55,833 nucleotides of DNA from an uncultured Verrucomicrobiota bacterium (GCA_947305775.1 CAMZEN010000013.1:1-55833); one strand, 5' to 3'; numbered from the stretch's first letter, positions 25,278-34,993 are shown. Translations and numbers: made by a program. The notes: a model not told the origin generated them from the sequence alone.

Positions 25278-26159
25278 TTATTCGGGCCGGACCTTCGTTC
25301 CGCCCCAGTCTTCGTAGAATAGCGCGCGAAGCCCCTCGCCCGCGCCCGTAACGACGTCGTCGTGGTCTGTCGTCAGGCCTTGTTGCCCGTTCATCCTGTC
25401 TGGCATGAGCAGTACGGGATCGTCCGTCCATGCGCCGGTGAGTCCTGTGCAGCCCTTGTAGCAGTACCTTGCGGATGTCATCGTCTCCGGCCATGCTGGA
25501 ATCGTCCCTGTAGCACCCGTATCCTGATAGCACTGGTTGCCTGATGTCGCGCCTTTCGGCCATGCGGGCAACGGGCCGGAAAGCCCTGTGCATCCGTCGT
25601 AGACTCCGGTGCAGTTCGTGATGGACGGCCCCCATTTCTGGAAGGTGCCAGTGAGGTTCCTGCAGCCCTGGTAGCAGCAATGGGCGGTCTTGATCGACCT
25701 TCCCCACGGAATCACATCTCCCCGCAGTCCGCGTCCTTCGCGCGTTCCGTTCCAGTAGCAGTATGTCCCTTGCGCGGACTCCACGAAGTCGCCCCATTGC
25801 ACCGGCATCAGGAGCGGGCGGGAAGCGTATGTGCGACCGTTCGCGGAAGTCCAGCACTCGACGAATCTGAACCAGCCGAGTCGTCCATCAAACTTCACGC
25901 GATAGCGTCCAGGAGCCGTCCAGTTGTGCCACATCGTGTACTGGCTCTCGGGCCAGTCCTGCGTCGTGCCGTCGCCCCAGTCTACGCCCACGGCATCGTA
26001 TCCGTCGAGCGTCGTTATGTAGAACTGCACTTGGCACTGCCCGCCATCGGGAATCTCGACATCGTCGAACTCGATGTCGAAGATTGTCTCCTCCTTCATG
26101 GGCTCGACCGCAAACATCTGCATCATGGCGGCAATCATCTGAAGCAATCCTTTCATCAT
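25278..26159 (-). CDS. Tail fibre/adhesin protein with BspA-like Cys-Gly repeats
   Basis: A 293-residue protein whose ATG overlaps the upstream stop as ATGA. After a beta-rich N-terminal domain (VGVDWGDGTTQDW, reminiscent of PKD/BspA-type proteins), four or five repeats of about 25 residues follow: CYQGCRNLTG, VYDGCTGLSGPLPAW, CYQDTGATGTIPAW and CYKGCTGLTGAW. These resemble the DUF285/BspA surface repeats used in adhesion. Receptor binding is inferred from the operon context. Confidence 0.78.
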   Translation of the reverse strand: MMKGLLQMIAAMMQMFAVEPMKEETIFDIEFDDVEIPDGGQCQVQFYITTLDGYDAVGVDWGDGTTQDWPESQYTMWHNWTAPGRYRVKFDGRLGWFRFVECWTSANGRTYASRPLLMPVQWGDFVESAQGTYCYWNGTREGRGLRGDVIPWGRSIKTAHCCYQGCRNLTGTFQKWGPSITNCTGVYDGCTGLSGPLPAWPKGATSGNQCYQDTGATGTIPAWPETMTSARYCYKGCTGLTGAWTDDPVLLMPDRMNGQQGLTTDHDDVVTGAGEGLRALFYEDWGGTKVRPE

Positions 26160-28246
26160 ATCTTGGACAACTCTATCGCGGGGTCGAGATACACGAACCC
26201 GCCCGCCGCATACCACGAGAAGTACACCCTCACGTCCACCGGAGCGGCCTCCGGGATGTCGATGGGCATCTCGAGGACCATCTGCGTCAGGTCCGTGTCG
26301 TTCACCCAGACGGACGACAAATCGTCCGCCCAGCGGCCATGCACCGTCGAGTACCACACCTTGCCGTTCACGGTCGCCGATATTATGAGCTGCCTGTACA
26401 TCTCGGCCGCGACCGCGTAGCCCTTGAATGCGATGTGCGCCCTCAAGGTGTGCCTTCCGGTCGTGCTCGGAGTCAATTGCATCCCGTTGAACGGCCGCCG
26501 CCCGAGCACCATCATGTCAGCACCAGAGCAGGTGTTGTTCGAGAGCTTCAACGCGGCCGTGCCGCCGCCCGTGCGCCTCACGCTCCACGTGTCGCAGAGG
26601 CCGTTCGCGCAGCGGAACGCGAAGTGTCCGTCCGCGCCCTCGCTGTTGCACCCGATCCCCTGGTAGATGTGCGCCGCCTTCGAAGAGGTCGTCGTCATCG
26701 CGGCGAGGCTGGCGTTCGACTCGTCAACGAACACGCTCCCGTTCTCCGAGTAGGTGGAGAAGACGAGCGCGTCCTCGTTGTACGGATACTCCGGGTTCGC
26801 GAGGTTGGACTCCATGAGCCGCACCCTCGCGTGCGTCCCGTTCTGCGCGTAGAGCGCCTTCCCCGGAAACCACGTCTTGATCGAGTTGAAGTCGGCCTCC
26901 GTCGCGGAGAGTATCACCGTCCCCTCGATGGTCGCGTCGGTGAGGCGGATGTTGTCTGCGTAGAGCGCCTTGCCCCTAGGCACCTTGATCGTTATGTCCG
27001 TCGCCTCCATCACCTTCGCGTACATCGTCGTGTCCGAGGACGAGAACGACATCACGACCGCAGCGTAGTTGTCGCCGCTCGAAGTGGCGTTCGCGTATGT
27101 GCAAAGGGCACCGATTCCGCTCGCGTCGCTGCTTGCGAGCCGGACGTCTACATCCTCGATGCGCTTCACGACGCCGGGGACGTAGTTCCCCGAGTAGCAG
27201 CGGTAGAACTCGAGAACAGGCTCCTTCGCGTACCAGACGTTCGGCAGGTTCACGCTCACCGACTTGAAGAGAAGCTCGTACACGTTCGAGAGGTACATCA
27301 TCGCGTAGTCGATGGAGAGCGAGGTCGGGTTGGCGGCATCCAGGGTCGCGCCCATCTTCACCTCGATGTTCTCGACCGTGCACGAAATGTAGCCTTGCAG
27401 GTAGAGGAGCGTCGGGACGTGCGTACCGGACGAGCCGTTCATCCGGATCGTCTGTTCCACGTTTCGGACGGTGCATTCGATTCCCTTCTGGTTGGTCCCC
27501 GCAAGGTAGAGCGGATAGGCGTTCGAGGTGTAGTCCGTCCAGACGGGCGAGAACACCTTGACTCCGTCCACGTTCAGGATGTCCGCGAAGTAGCAGTAGA
27601 ACCCGCACGGGTTCTGCGTATTGCCGGCAAGGGAATGGTTGATGATGCAATCCCTGATGTCCAGCATCCTCGCGTAGTAGACGTACACGTACGACTTGAG
27701 CCGGCTCGCCGCCAGGGCGGTCGCATACGCCGTCTTGTCCACGTCGATTCCGCGAGATCCGAACTTGCAGTGCTCGAAGGCGTAGCATCCGACGGACTGG
27801 GTGTTGTTCTGGAACTTGAGGATGTACTGGTCCGCGTTGATTCCGTCGCGGAAGAGATAGACGCGGTGCAGGAGAAACACGTTGACGTTCGGAGCCGCGA
27901 ACGAACCGCTCGCAGCCGTCGACTGTATGTTCGCGTACTCCGCCGAGTCGCCGCCCCACGCGGTCTTCGCCGCCGACGGGACGAGTTCGTAGAGTTCGTC
28001 CGACGCGTTCGGCATTCCCATGAGCATCAGGTTCTTGACGGTGGAGTTCGTGCCGTTCGGGATGACCACGGCCGATGTCTCCGCCGTGCGGCGTATGAGG
28101 TAGCACGTCGCATCCGCGAACGCGGCCGCCGTCGAGGGAAGCGCATTGAGCGCGTTCGCCGGGGTAGTCCCGTCCCCCGACGAGCCTTTCGACGGATCGA
28201 CGTACACGATGTTGAAGTCGATGTTCGAGTATCGCATTGTAGCCAT
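26156..28246 (-). CDS. Tail-spike-like right-handed beta-helix protein
   Basis: A 696-residue protein starting MATMRYSNIDFNIVYVDPSKG. Residues 15-45 (VYVDPSKGSSGDGTTPANALN) match the entry of pectate-lyase/parallel beta-helix proteins. Many short Val/Ile/Asn strands follow (VKNLMLMG, CTVENIEVKMG, VKRIEDVDVRL). The C-terminal 170 residues look like a separate beta-sandwich. Phage tail spikes with this fold bind or cleave surface polysaccharide. No catalytic pair can be named. Confidence 0.8.
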   Translation of the reverse strand: MATMRYSNIDFNIVYVDPSKGSSGDGTTPANALNALPSTAAAFADATCYLIRRTAETSAVVIPNGTNSTVKNLMLMGMPNASDELYELVPSAAKTAWGGDSAEYANIQSTAASGSFAAPNVNVFLLHRVYLFRDGINADQYILKFQNNTQSVGCYAFEHCKFGSRGIDVDKTAYATALAASRLKSYVYVYYARMLDIRDCIINHSLAGNTQNPCGFYCYFADILNVDGVKVFSPVWTDYTSNAYPLYLAGTNQKGIECTVRNVEQTIRMNGSSGTHVPTLLYLQGYISCTVENIEVKMGATLDAANPTSLSIDYAMMYLSNVYELLFKSVSVNLPNVWYAKEPVLEFYRCYSGNYVPGVVKRIEDVDVRLASSDASGIGALCTYANATSSGDNYAAVVMSFSSSDTTMYAKVMEATDITIKVPRGKALYADNIRLTDATIEGTVILSATEADFNSIKTWFPGKALYAQNGTHARVRLMESNLANPEYPYNEDALVFSTYSENGSVFVDESNASLAAMTTTSSKAAHIYQGIGCNSEGADGHFAFRCANGLCDTWSVRRTGGGTAALKLSNNTCSGADMMVLGRRPFNGMQLTPSTTGRHTLRAHIAFKGYAVAAEMYRQLIISATVNGKVWYSTVHGRWADDLSSVWVNDTDLTQMVLEMPIDIPEAAPVDVRVYFSWYAAGGFVYLDPAIELSKI

Positions 28247-28262
28247 TTGAGGTTTCCTTATG

Positions 28263-29687
28263 TCAGCCGATGAAAGATGAATACGACGGAAATCCGAGGA
28301 GGAGCCCTATCGTCTGCGGCACCGCAACTTCAAGGCCGGGCATCGCGCTCGGCGAGCCGCCGCCGTTCGTCCATGAGGACAACCGGGTGCGACCGTTGAT
28401 GGTCGCGTAGCGGTTCATCTCGTCGACCGTGACCCCGGCCTCCTTAAAACGGACGATGACCTCTCCGTCGATCCCGCGCCTTATGGTCGCGTTCTCGAAG
28501 ACGATCCTCGTCACCTGCGGAATGCTCGTGTCCGCATCCGCGACGAGGACGTCGCCGTAGACGGTCGAATCGTCGCCGAGGTACTTGACCCATGTCGCGC
28601 CCGCGAAGTCTGAGATGGTCGGCGTCTCGATGGGCGAGTCCGTCTGAATCTCCGCCCTGTACTTCCGGCTCGCGGCCGGCGTGAGCGAGAAGCCTCGGCC
28701 GCTGTTGTTCTCCGCGTATGCGACGTAGAGATACGACTCGTGTCCCGTCGCGCCGACCGCACCGCGCGGAATCCTGAAGTTGAGGATCGCGTCGTTCGCG
28801 GTCCCTGAGTTCGTGACCTCAGGCTCCTCGTCCGTCCCCGCGACTTCCACGGTTCCGATCCGTACCGTCGCCGCGTTTCCCCGGTCCCCCTTGGGGATGG
28901 TGAACGCGAGCCTCGCCTCGTAGGGGGTTCCGTAGTTCACGATCTTAGCCTGCGTCCCCGACTCGCCGGTCGTGACGCTGTGGACGTACATCCTCGCGGC
29001 AAGCCCCGGCTCGCCCTGGACGAGCGGCACCGCCTCGCTCCAGTCGTGTCCGACTGCGGCGTTGCGGAAGCGGAACCTTGTCGGCGGGAGAATCTCGACC
29101 TCGGCGTTCTCCACGTCGGGGTTGTAGTAGTCCTCGTAGGACTTCCACTCGATCCCGTCGCGCGAGAGCTGTATCTCGAAGCCTGCAGCGAACAGGGCGT
29201 CCACCTGCGCCGCCGTGTAGGACGCGTCCGAGACGGGCGAGGGCCGCCCCGTCCCCGCGTCCGCGCGGCGGTTCCTGATCGAGATGTCGAACTGCAGCAG
29301 GAAGCCGGGAGTAGTCTCGCCCGGCTCGAAGCCCGCAAGCTCGCACCCGAAGGTCGCCGATTCGTTCGTACCCAATGCCGCTATCAGTTCCGCCGTGTTC
29401 GTCTCTGTGAGCGGGACGTGGACGGCGTTCCCTTCGACCGTTATTCCCTCGGTCACGCGAAGCTGCGGGGTCGTGGTCGTGTCCCAGTCGTTCGCGACCG
29501 CGAAGTCCCACGCCCCGTATGCGCCCAAGCCTTCGAGCGGTTCGCCGTTCGTGTCGACGAGCTTCAGGACCAGCTCCGCGCGCATCCCTCGCGTGAGCGC
29601 GGGAAGCGACGAGACCTGCTGGTTCCATTCGTCGACGAGCGTTCCCTTGACGCTCGCCGCCCTGAGGTACATCGTTATCGTCTGCAT
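28263..29687 (-). CDS. Baseplate/upper-fibre protein with BppU-like N-terminus and collagen-like segments
   Basis: A 474-residue protein. Residues 1-140 (KGTLVDEWNQQVSSLPALTRG, LVLKLVDTNGEPL, FDISIRNRRAD) resemble the BppU/upper-baseplate N-terminal domain that attaches receptor-binding proteins. The middle holds VQGEPGLAARMYVHSV and IPKGDRGNAATVRIG, short Gly-X-Y-like breaks separating beta modules. It probably connects fibres to the baseplate. AAGGAGTGA lies before the ATG. Confidence 0.75.
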   Translation of the reverse strand: MQTITMYLRAASVKGTLVDEWNQQVSSLPALTRGMRAELVLKLVDTNGEPLEGLGAYGAWDFAVANDWDTTTTPQLRVTEGITVEGNAVHVPLTETNTAELIAALGTNESATFGCELAGFEPGETTPGFLLQFDISIRNRRADAGTGRPSPVSDASYTAAQVDALFAAGFEIQLSRDGIEWKSYEDYYNPDVENAEVEILPPTRFRFRNAAVGHDWSEAVPLVQGEPGLAARMYVHSVTTGESGTQAKIVNYGTPYEARLAFTIPKGDRGNAATVRIGTVEVAGTDEEPEVTNSGTANDAILNFRIPRGAVGATGHESYLYVAYAENNSGRGFSLTPAASRKYRAEIQTDSPIETPTISDFAGATWVKYLGDDSTVYGDVLVADADTSIPQVTRIVFENATIRRGIDGEVIVRFKEAGVTVDEMNRYATINGRTRLSSWTNGGGSPSAMPGLEVAVPQTIGLLLGFPSYSSFIG

Positions 29688-29706
29688 AAGTCACTCCTTG
29701 AAAAAT

Positions 29707-30768
29707 TCAACCGTCCGCCCTGAAGCGGAATCCGCCCTCGACCCCGTAGTCGAGGAAAGCCCAGAACTTAGCCTCGTAGCCGCGCTTGGCGCTCCGCCTG
29801 TGGATCGCAACGCCCTCGTCGTCGAAGTCGCTCTGAGGGACTGTTCCGTTCTGCGGAATCGAATCCGCATAGCCGAAGGTAAGGCTCATCGAGGACGCGC
29901 TTTCGATGTGCTCACGCCTTATCGATAGACCCCGACGGCAGCCGCTTTCGCCGGGATCGAACACGCTGGTCGCAAGCTCCTGCGAGTACGGAACCGGCTC
30001 CGTCGGCGCGCCCACGAGCGAGTAGCCGACGAAGTCGGGCGTTCGCCCGACGAGCCAGTTCCTGACACGCGTCACCGTGAACTCGCTCGACTCGGCGTAG
30101 CCGCAGTATCCGTCGACGTTCCCTTCCCAGTCTTGCTCACCCTCGTCAAGGGGCTGCGGGCACTTCCAGTGCGTGTTCCCGCTCCAGGCCGAGTAAGAGG
30201 ACGGCATCTTCGTGAACGTCCCTGTCGAAGGCTGCCTCTCGCCGAAGGCCTTCTCCATCGCGCCTCCTATGGACTCGTTGAAAGGCGGATCGTGGATCGA
30301 CCCGCTTCTCGACCTCGTCGTCCCCCATGCAGTCGTGCAGCGGATCGTCGTGAGCCGGTCGATCGCGGCGCGGAAGCGGCGCAACCACGCACCTCCGTTC
30401 TCCAGGATGTCTCCGCCGCAGGGCGTCAGGTAGAGTTCGCATCCGACCGTGTTTACGAGGTCGCGGTACGTCCACATCCTCGGGAAGTCGGACCAGTCAT
30501 CCTTGTAGTCCGTCCATTCCACGTTGACGTAGTACGGCGCCAGGTCCCTTATGTCGCCGAGCAGTCCGATGAGGGCTTCGATCGAAACCGGCGCATACGG
30601 CCTGACATCCTTGAGCGCCCGGTCGAGCGAGCAGTGGGCGGCGGCGGCCCGCTCCATGAGAGCACCCTTGATCGCCATCACGTAGTCCGCCCGCCTCGGG
30701 TCTGGGTTGTTCCAGTCCATCCCCTTGTCGTCCCACGACTTTGGCTCTACGTATTCGATCTCGAGCAT
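29707..30768 (-). CDS. Hypothetical phage tail-region protein
   Basis: A 353-residue soluble protein with no family that I recognise, preceded by AAAGGAGACG. It is rich in Trp, Asp and Gly in the central half. Its place between the baseplate-like genes suggests a structural tail role. The N-terminal 120 residues are helical (DYVMAIKGALMERAAAAH), the rest mostly beta. Confidence 0.7.
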   Translation of the reverse strand: MLEIEYVEPKSWDDKGMDWNNPDPRRADYVMAIKGALMERAAAAHCSLDRALKDVRPYAPVSIEALIGLLGDIRDLAPYYVNVEWTDYKDDWSDFPRMWTYRDLVNTVGCELYLTPCGGDILENGGAWLRRFRAAIDRLTTIRCTTAWGTTRSRSGSIHDPPFNESIGGAMEKAFGERQPSTGTFTKMPSSYSAWSGNTHWKCPQPLDEGEQDWEGNVDGYCGYAESSEFTVTRVRNWLVGRTPDFVGYSLVGAPTEPVPYSQELATSVFDPGESGCRRGLSIRREHIESASSMSLTFGYADSIPQNGTVPQSDFDDEGVAIHRRSAKRGYEAKFWAFLDYGVEGGFRFRADG

Positions 30769-30796
30769 TTCCTCGTCTCCTTTCTCGGCGGATGCT

Positions 30797-31657
30797 TCAT
30801 CTCCAGATGGCGACCTCTCCGAGATACGCCTTCCCGGTCTCGTCGCCTTTGACGAAGTCCTGGAGCGTCACCGTGATGTCGCTTCCTTTCGCTTCGCTCC
30901 CTTCGTTCTTGCAGAACCTGAATGAGACGCTTCCGCCATCGCGGTCTGGCTCGTCGCCTTCGTGCCAGCCGGAGTCGGCGCCGATCGAACCGATCACCCA
31001 CTTCCCGCCCTGGTAGCGGATGCGCCCGTAGGTGAAGCGTCCGTTCGTCTTCTCCAGAGAGCGCACGAAGTATTCGTTGTTTGAACCCCTGAAGCGCGGA
31101 AGCCCCAGATACCTCGTTCCCGTCACGCTTCCCTGCGGCTCGTACCTTCCGAACTCGCCCGTCTCGCAGATCCACCTGTTCCAGGATGCGGTGAGCGTCT
31201 TCGGCTCCTTGCCGTACAGGCTTCCTCTCCCCCTGAGCTCGACCTCGTCTCCTTCGTAGGACGGGAGTCCCCAGCATGTGTAGAACGCGTCGCCCTCGCC
31301 CGTGTAGACGCCCTTGTCGCGGTCGTACTTGACGTTCTCCTCCAGCGGCTCGTAGCCGGGGAACATGCCGGTCATGTACACCCAGCCGTATGTCTGCGTG
31401 TAGTAGAGGTGGCCGCCCCCGGACCAGTGCATGTAGCCGTTGACGGGCGTGTAGACGGGGCTCAGCGTCGAGCCGTTGACCTTGAGCGAGAAGCATAGGT
31501 CGTTCCGCACCATTATGTTGTCGCCCCAATAGGAGTACGGCAGCCTGAAGGCGAAATACCCCGAGTCCGTTCCGCTTCCGACCCACACGCCGTCGGGCGG
31601 ATTGAAGTTGGGTATCTTCGGTATGCGGAACTCTCCGGGAACGTAGCTGAAGCTCAT
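30797..31657 (-). CDS. Hypothetical phage tail-region protein, Trp/Tyr-rich
   Basis: A 286-residue protein starting MSFSYVPGEFRIPKIPNF; the ATG overlaps the upstream stop as ATGA. It is dense in aromatic residues and glycine (YMHWSGGGHLYYTQTYGWVYM), which suits a carbohydrate-binding beta structure. Function is inferred from position only. Confidence 0.7.
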   Translation of the reverse strand: MSFSYVPGEFRIPKIPNFNPPDGVWVGSGTDSGYFAFRLPYSYWGDNIMVRNDLCFSLKVNGSTLSPVYTPVNGYMHWSGGGHLYYTQTYGWVYMTGMFPGYEPLEENVKYDRDKGVYTGEGDAFYTCWGLPSYEGDEVELRGRGSLYGKEPKTLTASWNRWICETGEFGRYEPQGSVTGTRYLGLPRFRGSNNEYFVRSLEKTNGRFTYGRIRYQGGKWVIGSIGADSGWHEGDEPDRDGGSVSFRFCKNEGSEAKGSDITVTLQDFVKGDETGKAYLGEVAIWR

Positions 31658-32409
31658 GTCTCGCTCCCTCCCGTCGAACTCATGGCTCCCTTGTGTCCGA
31701 TGATCCACGTGCCGGCCGGGATGTCCGCATCTAGGGCGACGTCCGGCAGAAAGAGCTTCGCGGAATGCGTCCCGCCTTCGCTTCTGCCGTTCGGGTAGAC
31801 GGTCACGCTGTAGCCGTTCGTCGAGTCGCCTCCCGTCACCTTGCACATGAGAGCCTTCTCTTCTCCGCCGCCTCCACTCCCCGCTCCGCCGAGCTGGAGG
31901 ATCGCCCACTTGGTCCCGGTGCCGCTCTCCTTCCAGAGGATTCTCGCGGTGCCGGTCGCGGCGGTTTCGATGACTCCCGTGGACGATCCCGCCCTAGGCT
32001 GCGCATACTGGTCGTCCGAGGCGGAGACCGTGATCTTGGCGGGCGTCACCCCAAGCACCATCGCGCGTCCTATCTCGCCGGCGGGGATCGGCTCCAGGAG
32101 AACGCACCACGGCATCCCCTCGCGGGCCGCCGTCATTAGCATACCGCTGAACACGGGCGGACAGGAAACGAACTCGTCCTCGTTCGTCTCGGGCGTCACC
32201 GCGACGCCGGTAAGAACAAGCCCGGAAAAGCGCTCCATGAGCGTCGATTCGCCGTTCTTGACCCTCACGATCCCGACGTCCAGTCCCGATGCTACGCCTT
32301 TCCCGGATGCGCTGTGCTTCGCCTCCTTGACGAAGTTCGCGGCATCCACAAAGGCGTTCCAGGTAGAAGCCTTGATGTTCACCGCCTCGCCGGATCGTAC
32401 CTTCTCCAT
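31654..32409 (-). CDS. Hypothetical phage tail-region protein
   Basis: A 251-residue protein. The start at 32409 (MEKVRSGEAVNIKASTWNAF) is set by AAAGGAGG just before it; an in-frame ATG eight codons upstream lacks such a site. The N-terminus IKASTWNAFVDAANF is common in short phage structural proteins, and a Gly-rich hinge (LGGAGSGGGGEE) splits two beta domains. The role is unknown. Confidence 0.72.
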   Translation of the reverse strand: MEKVRSGEAVNIKASTWNAFVDAANFVKEAKHSASGKGVASGLDVGIVRVKNGESTLMERFSGLVLTGVAVTPETNEDEFVSCPPVFSGMLMTAAREGMPWCVLLEPIPAGEIGRAMVLGVTPAKITVSASDDQYAQPRAGSSTGVIETAATGTARILWKESGTGTKWAILQLGGAGSGGGGEEKALMCKVTGGDSTNGYSVTVYPNGRSEGGTHSAKLFLPDVALDADIPAGTWIIGHKGAMSSTGGSET

Positions 32410-32471
32410 GAAACGCCTCCTTTCCGTGTGCATCCTTTGTTTTGGACCGTCAGATTTTGACGGCCCGTCCG

Positions 32472-33311
32472 TCAGTTCCCGAGTCCGAGCCTTCCGAAGT
32501 CCCCCTCAGGGTAGACCATCTCGACATACGCCGCCACGGGCTTCTTCACGACGTTCTTGCCGCTTTCCGCGACCTTGTCGGCGTACCTGACCCACAGGTA
32601 GTCCCAGCCGTACTTGCGGCTCACCTGTATGTCGCCAACCTTGAACCCCGCCTGGTTGGGCGAGACGGCGAAGCGGTAGGTTATCTCCCAAGGGGCGGAC
32701 GCCTTCTTGGAGCGCTTAGTTCCCGATGCTCCGAGGAAAAGAACCTCGCCCGCCGAGAAGCCCCGGAAACCGGACTTGTTCACGGAGCCTGTGAGCTCCG
32801 CGAGCGTCTTCTTGTACGAGGTCGAGACGCGGCTCCCCGAGAGCGTGTGCGTCTCCGTGAAGTTGAGGACGGGCATCGTGACCTCGACACCGTTCACATT
32901 CCCCTCGTTGTCGACACCTATCGCGCCCCCGAAGTCCGGGGCGTCGTCGGGGTACCTGCCGTCGGTCTTCAATGACTGGTTGAGGTGCTTCGTCCCGCCA
33001 CCGGTGTCGAACGCGAACACGGTCGTGTCCTCGTCCTCGTCGGGAGATGTGTCATCGCCCCCGCCGTCCTCGTCCGTCTCGTAGACCGCCTTGACCTTCC
33101 ATGTGGTGTCATTGATGCGCTCGACGGTCTCGACCGATTCGAGACTCATCCCCGTCACGGACTTGTGGTTCGACTTGACGGCGGAGAGAGCCTCCGACTC
33201 GTCGTCCACGTTGAAGACGAGATAGGGAATCTCCACCTCGATCACGTTCCCTTTCGCGTCGATTGTCTCGTCGCGCTCGGAGTACGCCTCCTCCACACAT
33301 ACTGCTGCCAT
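32472..33311 (-). CDS. Phage tail protein downstream of the tape measure
   Basis: A 279-residue protein starting MAAVCVEEAYSERDETID after AAAGGAGGAG. An acidic linker (DEDGGGDDTSPDEDEDTT) lies near residue 80. A later domain ends in RKYGWDYLWVRYADK. Without the inserted ATPase genes it would directly follow the tape measure gene, where distal tail or baseplate hub proteins are usual. Its first 18 codons are duplicated in the remnant at 35033-35230. Confidence 0.75.
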   Translation of the reverse strand: MAAVCVEEAYSERDETIDAKGNVIEVEIPYLVFNVDDESEALSAVKSNHKSVTGMSLESVETVERINDTTWKVKAVYETDEDGGGDDTSPDEDEDTTVFAFDTGGGTKHLNQSLKTDGRYPDDAPDFGGAIGVDNEGNVNGVEVTMPVLNFTETHTLSGSRVSTSYKKTLAELTGSVNKSGFRGFSAGEVLFLGASGTKRSKKASAPWEITYRFAVSPNQAGFKVGDIQVSRKYGWDYLWVRYADKVAESGKNVVKKPVAAYVEMVYPEGDFGRLGLGN

Positions 33312-33328
33312 AGTCTCCTCCTTTTCTT

Positions 33329-33580
33329 TTACCTTCGTTTTTCGTCAAGGACCCACGTCATCCCCTCGAAAGTTGCAATACGTCCACATTTCAACCCCTT
33401 AAAAAGATGCAATTTTCCCCAAATCAACCCCTTAAAAAGTTGCATGCTTAATTCCGCACCCATGACTTTCCGTGACTTGGTCGCCTAAAACACCTTGGAT
33501 TTCCGTGACTTGGTCGCATCATAGACCTTGGATTTCCGTGATTTGGCCACCCAAAACACCTTGGATTTCCGTGACTTGCG
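33329..33580. repeat. 33-bp direct-repeat array upstream of the first ATPase gene
   Basis: All units step by exactly 33 bp. One TTACCTTCGTTTTTCGTCAA unit starts at 33329. Three units of TCAACCCCTTAAAAAG type start at 33358 (degenerate), 33391 and 33424. Four units with TTTCCGTGACTTGG start near 33467, 33500, 33533 and 33566. About 20-24 bases are conserved per unit and the rest varies. The array ends right at the -35 box of the ATPase promoter. Confidence 0.9.
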
Positions 33581-33581
33581 C

Positions 33582-33611
33582 TTGACAACACAACCTGTTT
33601 TTTGCTATAAT
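33582..33611 (+). promoter_or_regulatory. Consensus sigma-70-type promoter of the first ATPase gene
   Basis: TTGACA at 33582-33587 and TATAAT at 33606-33611 are separated by 18 bases, both perfect consensus hexamers. They follow the 33-bp repeat array directly and precede a TAAGGAG ribosome site and the ATG at 33647. The promoter points against the surrounding prophage operon, so the ATPase gene is an independent unit. Confidence 0.85.
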
Positions 33612-33646
33612 ACCCGCGTTTTACAAGCCTGTAAGGAGTTTTCGCA

Positions 33647-34987
33647 ATGTACATGAAACGAACCATAGACGCCTATCTGGAAGAATGGGCTGACGATCCT
33701 GGGCACAAGCCGCTTCTCCTTCGCGGCGCAAGACAGATCGGCAAGACGACCGCCATACGCCATCTAGCAAAAAGGTTTGATTCCTTTGTTGAAATCAACT
33801 TCGAGAAGAACTCAGCCATCGGCAGGGTCTTTGAAAACGACTTCGAGATGGACCGCATCATACCCGAACTAGAGACACACACCGGAAAGGCCATCGTTCC
33901 CGGCAAGACACTCCTCTTCCTCGATGAAATCCAGAACTGCCCACGAGCTATCTCGGCGCTCCGCTACTTCTACGAAGATAAGCAGCCCCTGCATGTCATA
34001 GCCACCGGATCGCTTCTCGAATTCGCATTTAGCGAAATCTCCGACTTCGGCGTTGGTAGGGTACGCAGCCTTTTCATGTACCCGTTCTCATTTGCGGAAT
34101 TCCTGTCCGCAATCGGCGCAGACATCACGCTGCGCAATGTGCGTACCGCTTCGTTCGACACCCCCGTTCCGGGCGTAGGGCATGACAAAATGCTCGAATA
34201 TCTCAAGTCGTTCATCATCGTCGGCGGCATGCCAGCGGCTGTGGCTGAATATGTCAGCACCAAAAGCTACCTCAGGGCACAGCGCCAGCAGACCGACATC
34301 ATCGCGACACTGAAATCCGACTTCGACAAGTACAAGTCAAAGGTGTCGCCAACGGCCATACGGGCGACCTTCACCTCCGTGGTAAGACAGACCTGCACCA
34401 AGTTCAACTACTCCGACTCGGATTCGGAGGCCTCGCATCAACAAGCCAAAACCTGCACAACGCTCCTGGAACGCGCCCGCGTCATCCACCGAATAACGGG
34501 GGTGCATGCAAACGGCATTCCGCTTGGCGGAGACATAAAGCTCAAGCAGACCAAGTTCCTCATACTCGACACGGGACTATACATGTGCGAGGCGAAGCTG
34601 GATGTATCCACATGGATTCTCGACACTCCCGAAAAGTTCGTGAACCGTGGCGTGCTTGCCGAGGCTTTCGTCGCCCTTGAGCTTCTCAAAGGGGCATCGC
34701 CATTTGATGACGCGTCGCTTTTCTACTGGCACAAGGAGGCGAAGAACTCCAACGCAGAGGTCGACTACGTCGTGCAGTACCGCGACAAAGTACTTCCGAT
34801 AGAAGTGAAGAGCGGCAATTCAGGTTCAATGGCAAGTCTGCGCACCCTCATGGAATCCAAGAGCCTCCCCCTCGGGATCAGGACTTCGGAAGAGAATTTC
34901 GGGTCTCTGGACGACGGACGAATCCGCATAATCCCGCTCTACATGATCGGCGAATACGACAGGATTCTGCGCTCTGCCGGAGTGTAA
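33647..34987 (+). CDS. AAA_14/DUF4143 ATPase, copy 1
   Basis: A 446-residue protein of the archaeal/bacterial AAA_14 plus DUF4143 family. Walker A is RGARQIGKTT (residues about 21-30) and Walker B is LLFLDEIQN, followed by ALRYFYE and IATGSLLEF. The C-terminal DUF4143 part has AEVDYVVQ and LPIEVKSG, the E-x-D and E-x-K pattern of a PD-(D/E)XK-like fold. Members are abundant in gut bacteria and their role is not established. It is encoded against the tail operon with its own promoter, like a cargo (moron) gene. Copy 2 at 35428 is a diverged paralogue. Confidence 0.92.
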   Translation: MYMKRTIDAYLEEWADDPGHKPLLLRGARQIGKTTAIRHLAKRFDSFVEINFEKNSAIGRVFENDFEMDRIIPELETHTGKAIVPGKTLLFLDEIQNCPRAISALRYFYEDKQPLHVIATGSLLEFAFSEISDFGVGRVRSLFMYPFSFAEFLSAIGADITLRNVRTASFDTPVPGVGHDKMLEYLKSFIIVGGMPAAVAEYVSTKSYLRAQRQQTDIIATLKSDFDKYKSKVSPTAIRATFTSVVRQTCTKFNYSDSDSEASHQQAKTCTTLLERARVIHRITGVHANGIPLGGDIKLKQTKFLILDTGLYMCEAKLDVSTWILDTPEKFVNRGVLAEAFVALELLKGASPFDDASLFYWHKEAKNSNAEVDYVVQYRDKVLPIEVKSGNSGSMASLRTLMESKSLPLGIRTSEENFGSLDDGRIRIIPLYMIGEYDRILRSAGV

Positions 34988-34993
34988 AGAACA

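Noticed and set aside
23742..25322. Long plus-strand open frame opposite the YadA-like gene
   Set aside because: Same reasoning: Arg-rich antisense frame without a ribosome site or motifs.
26084..28273. Long plus-strand open frame opposite the beta-helix gene
   Set aside because: Composition is Arg/Val/His-rich as expected for the antisense of a GC-rich gene, and there is no family resemblance.
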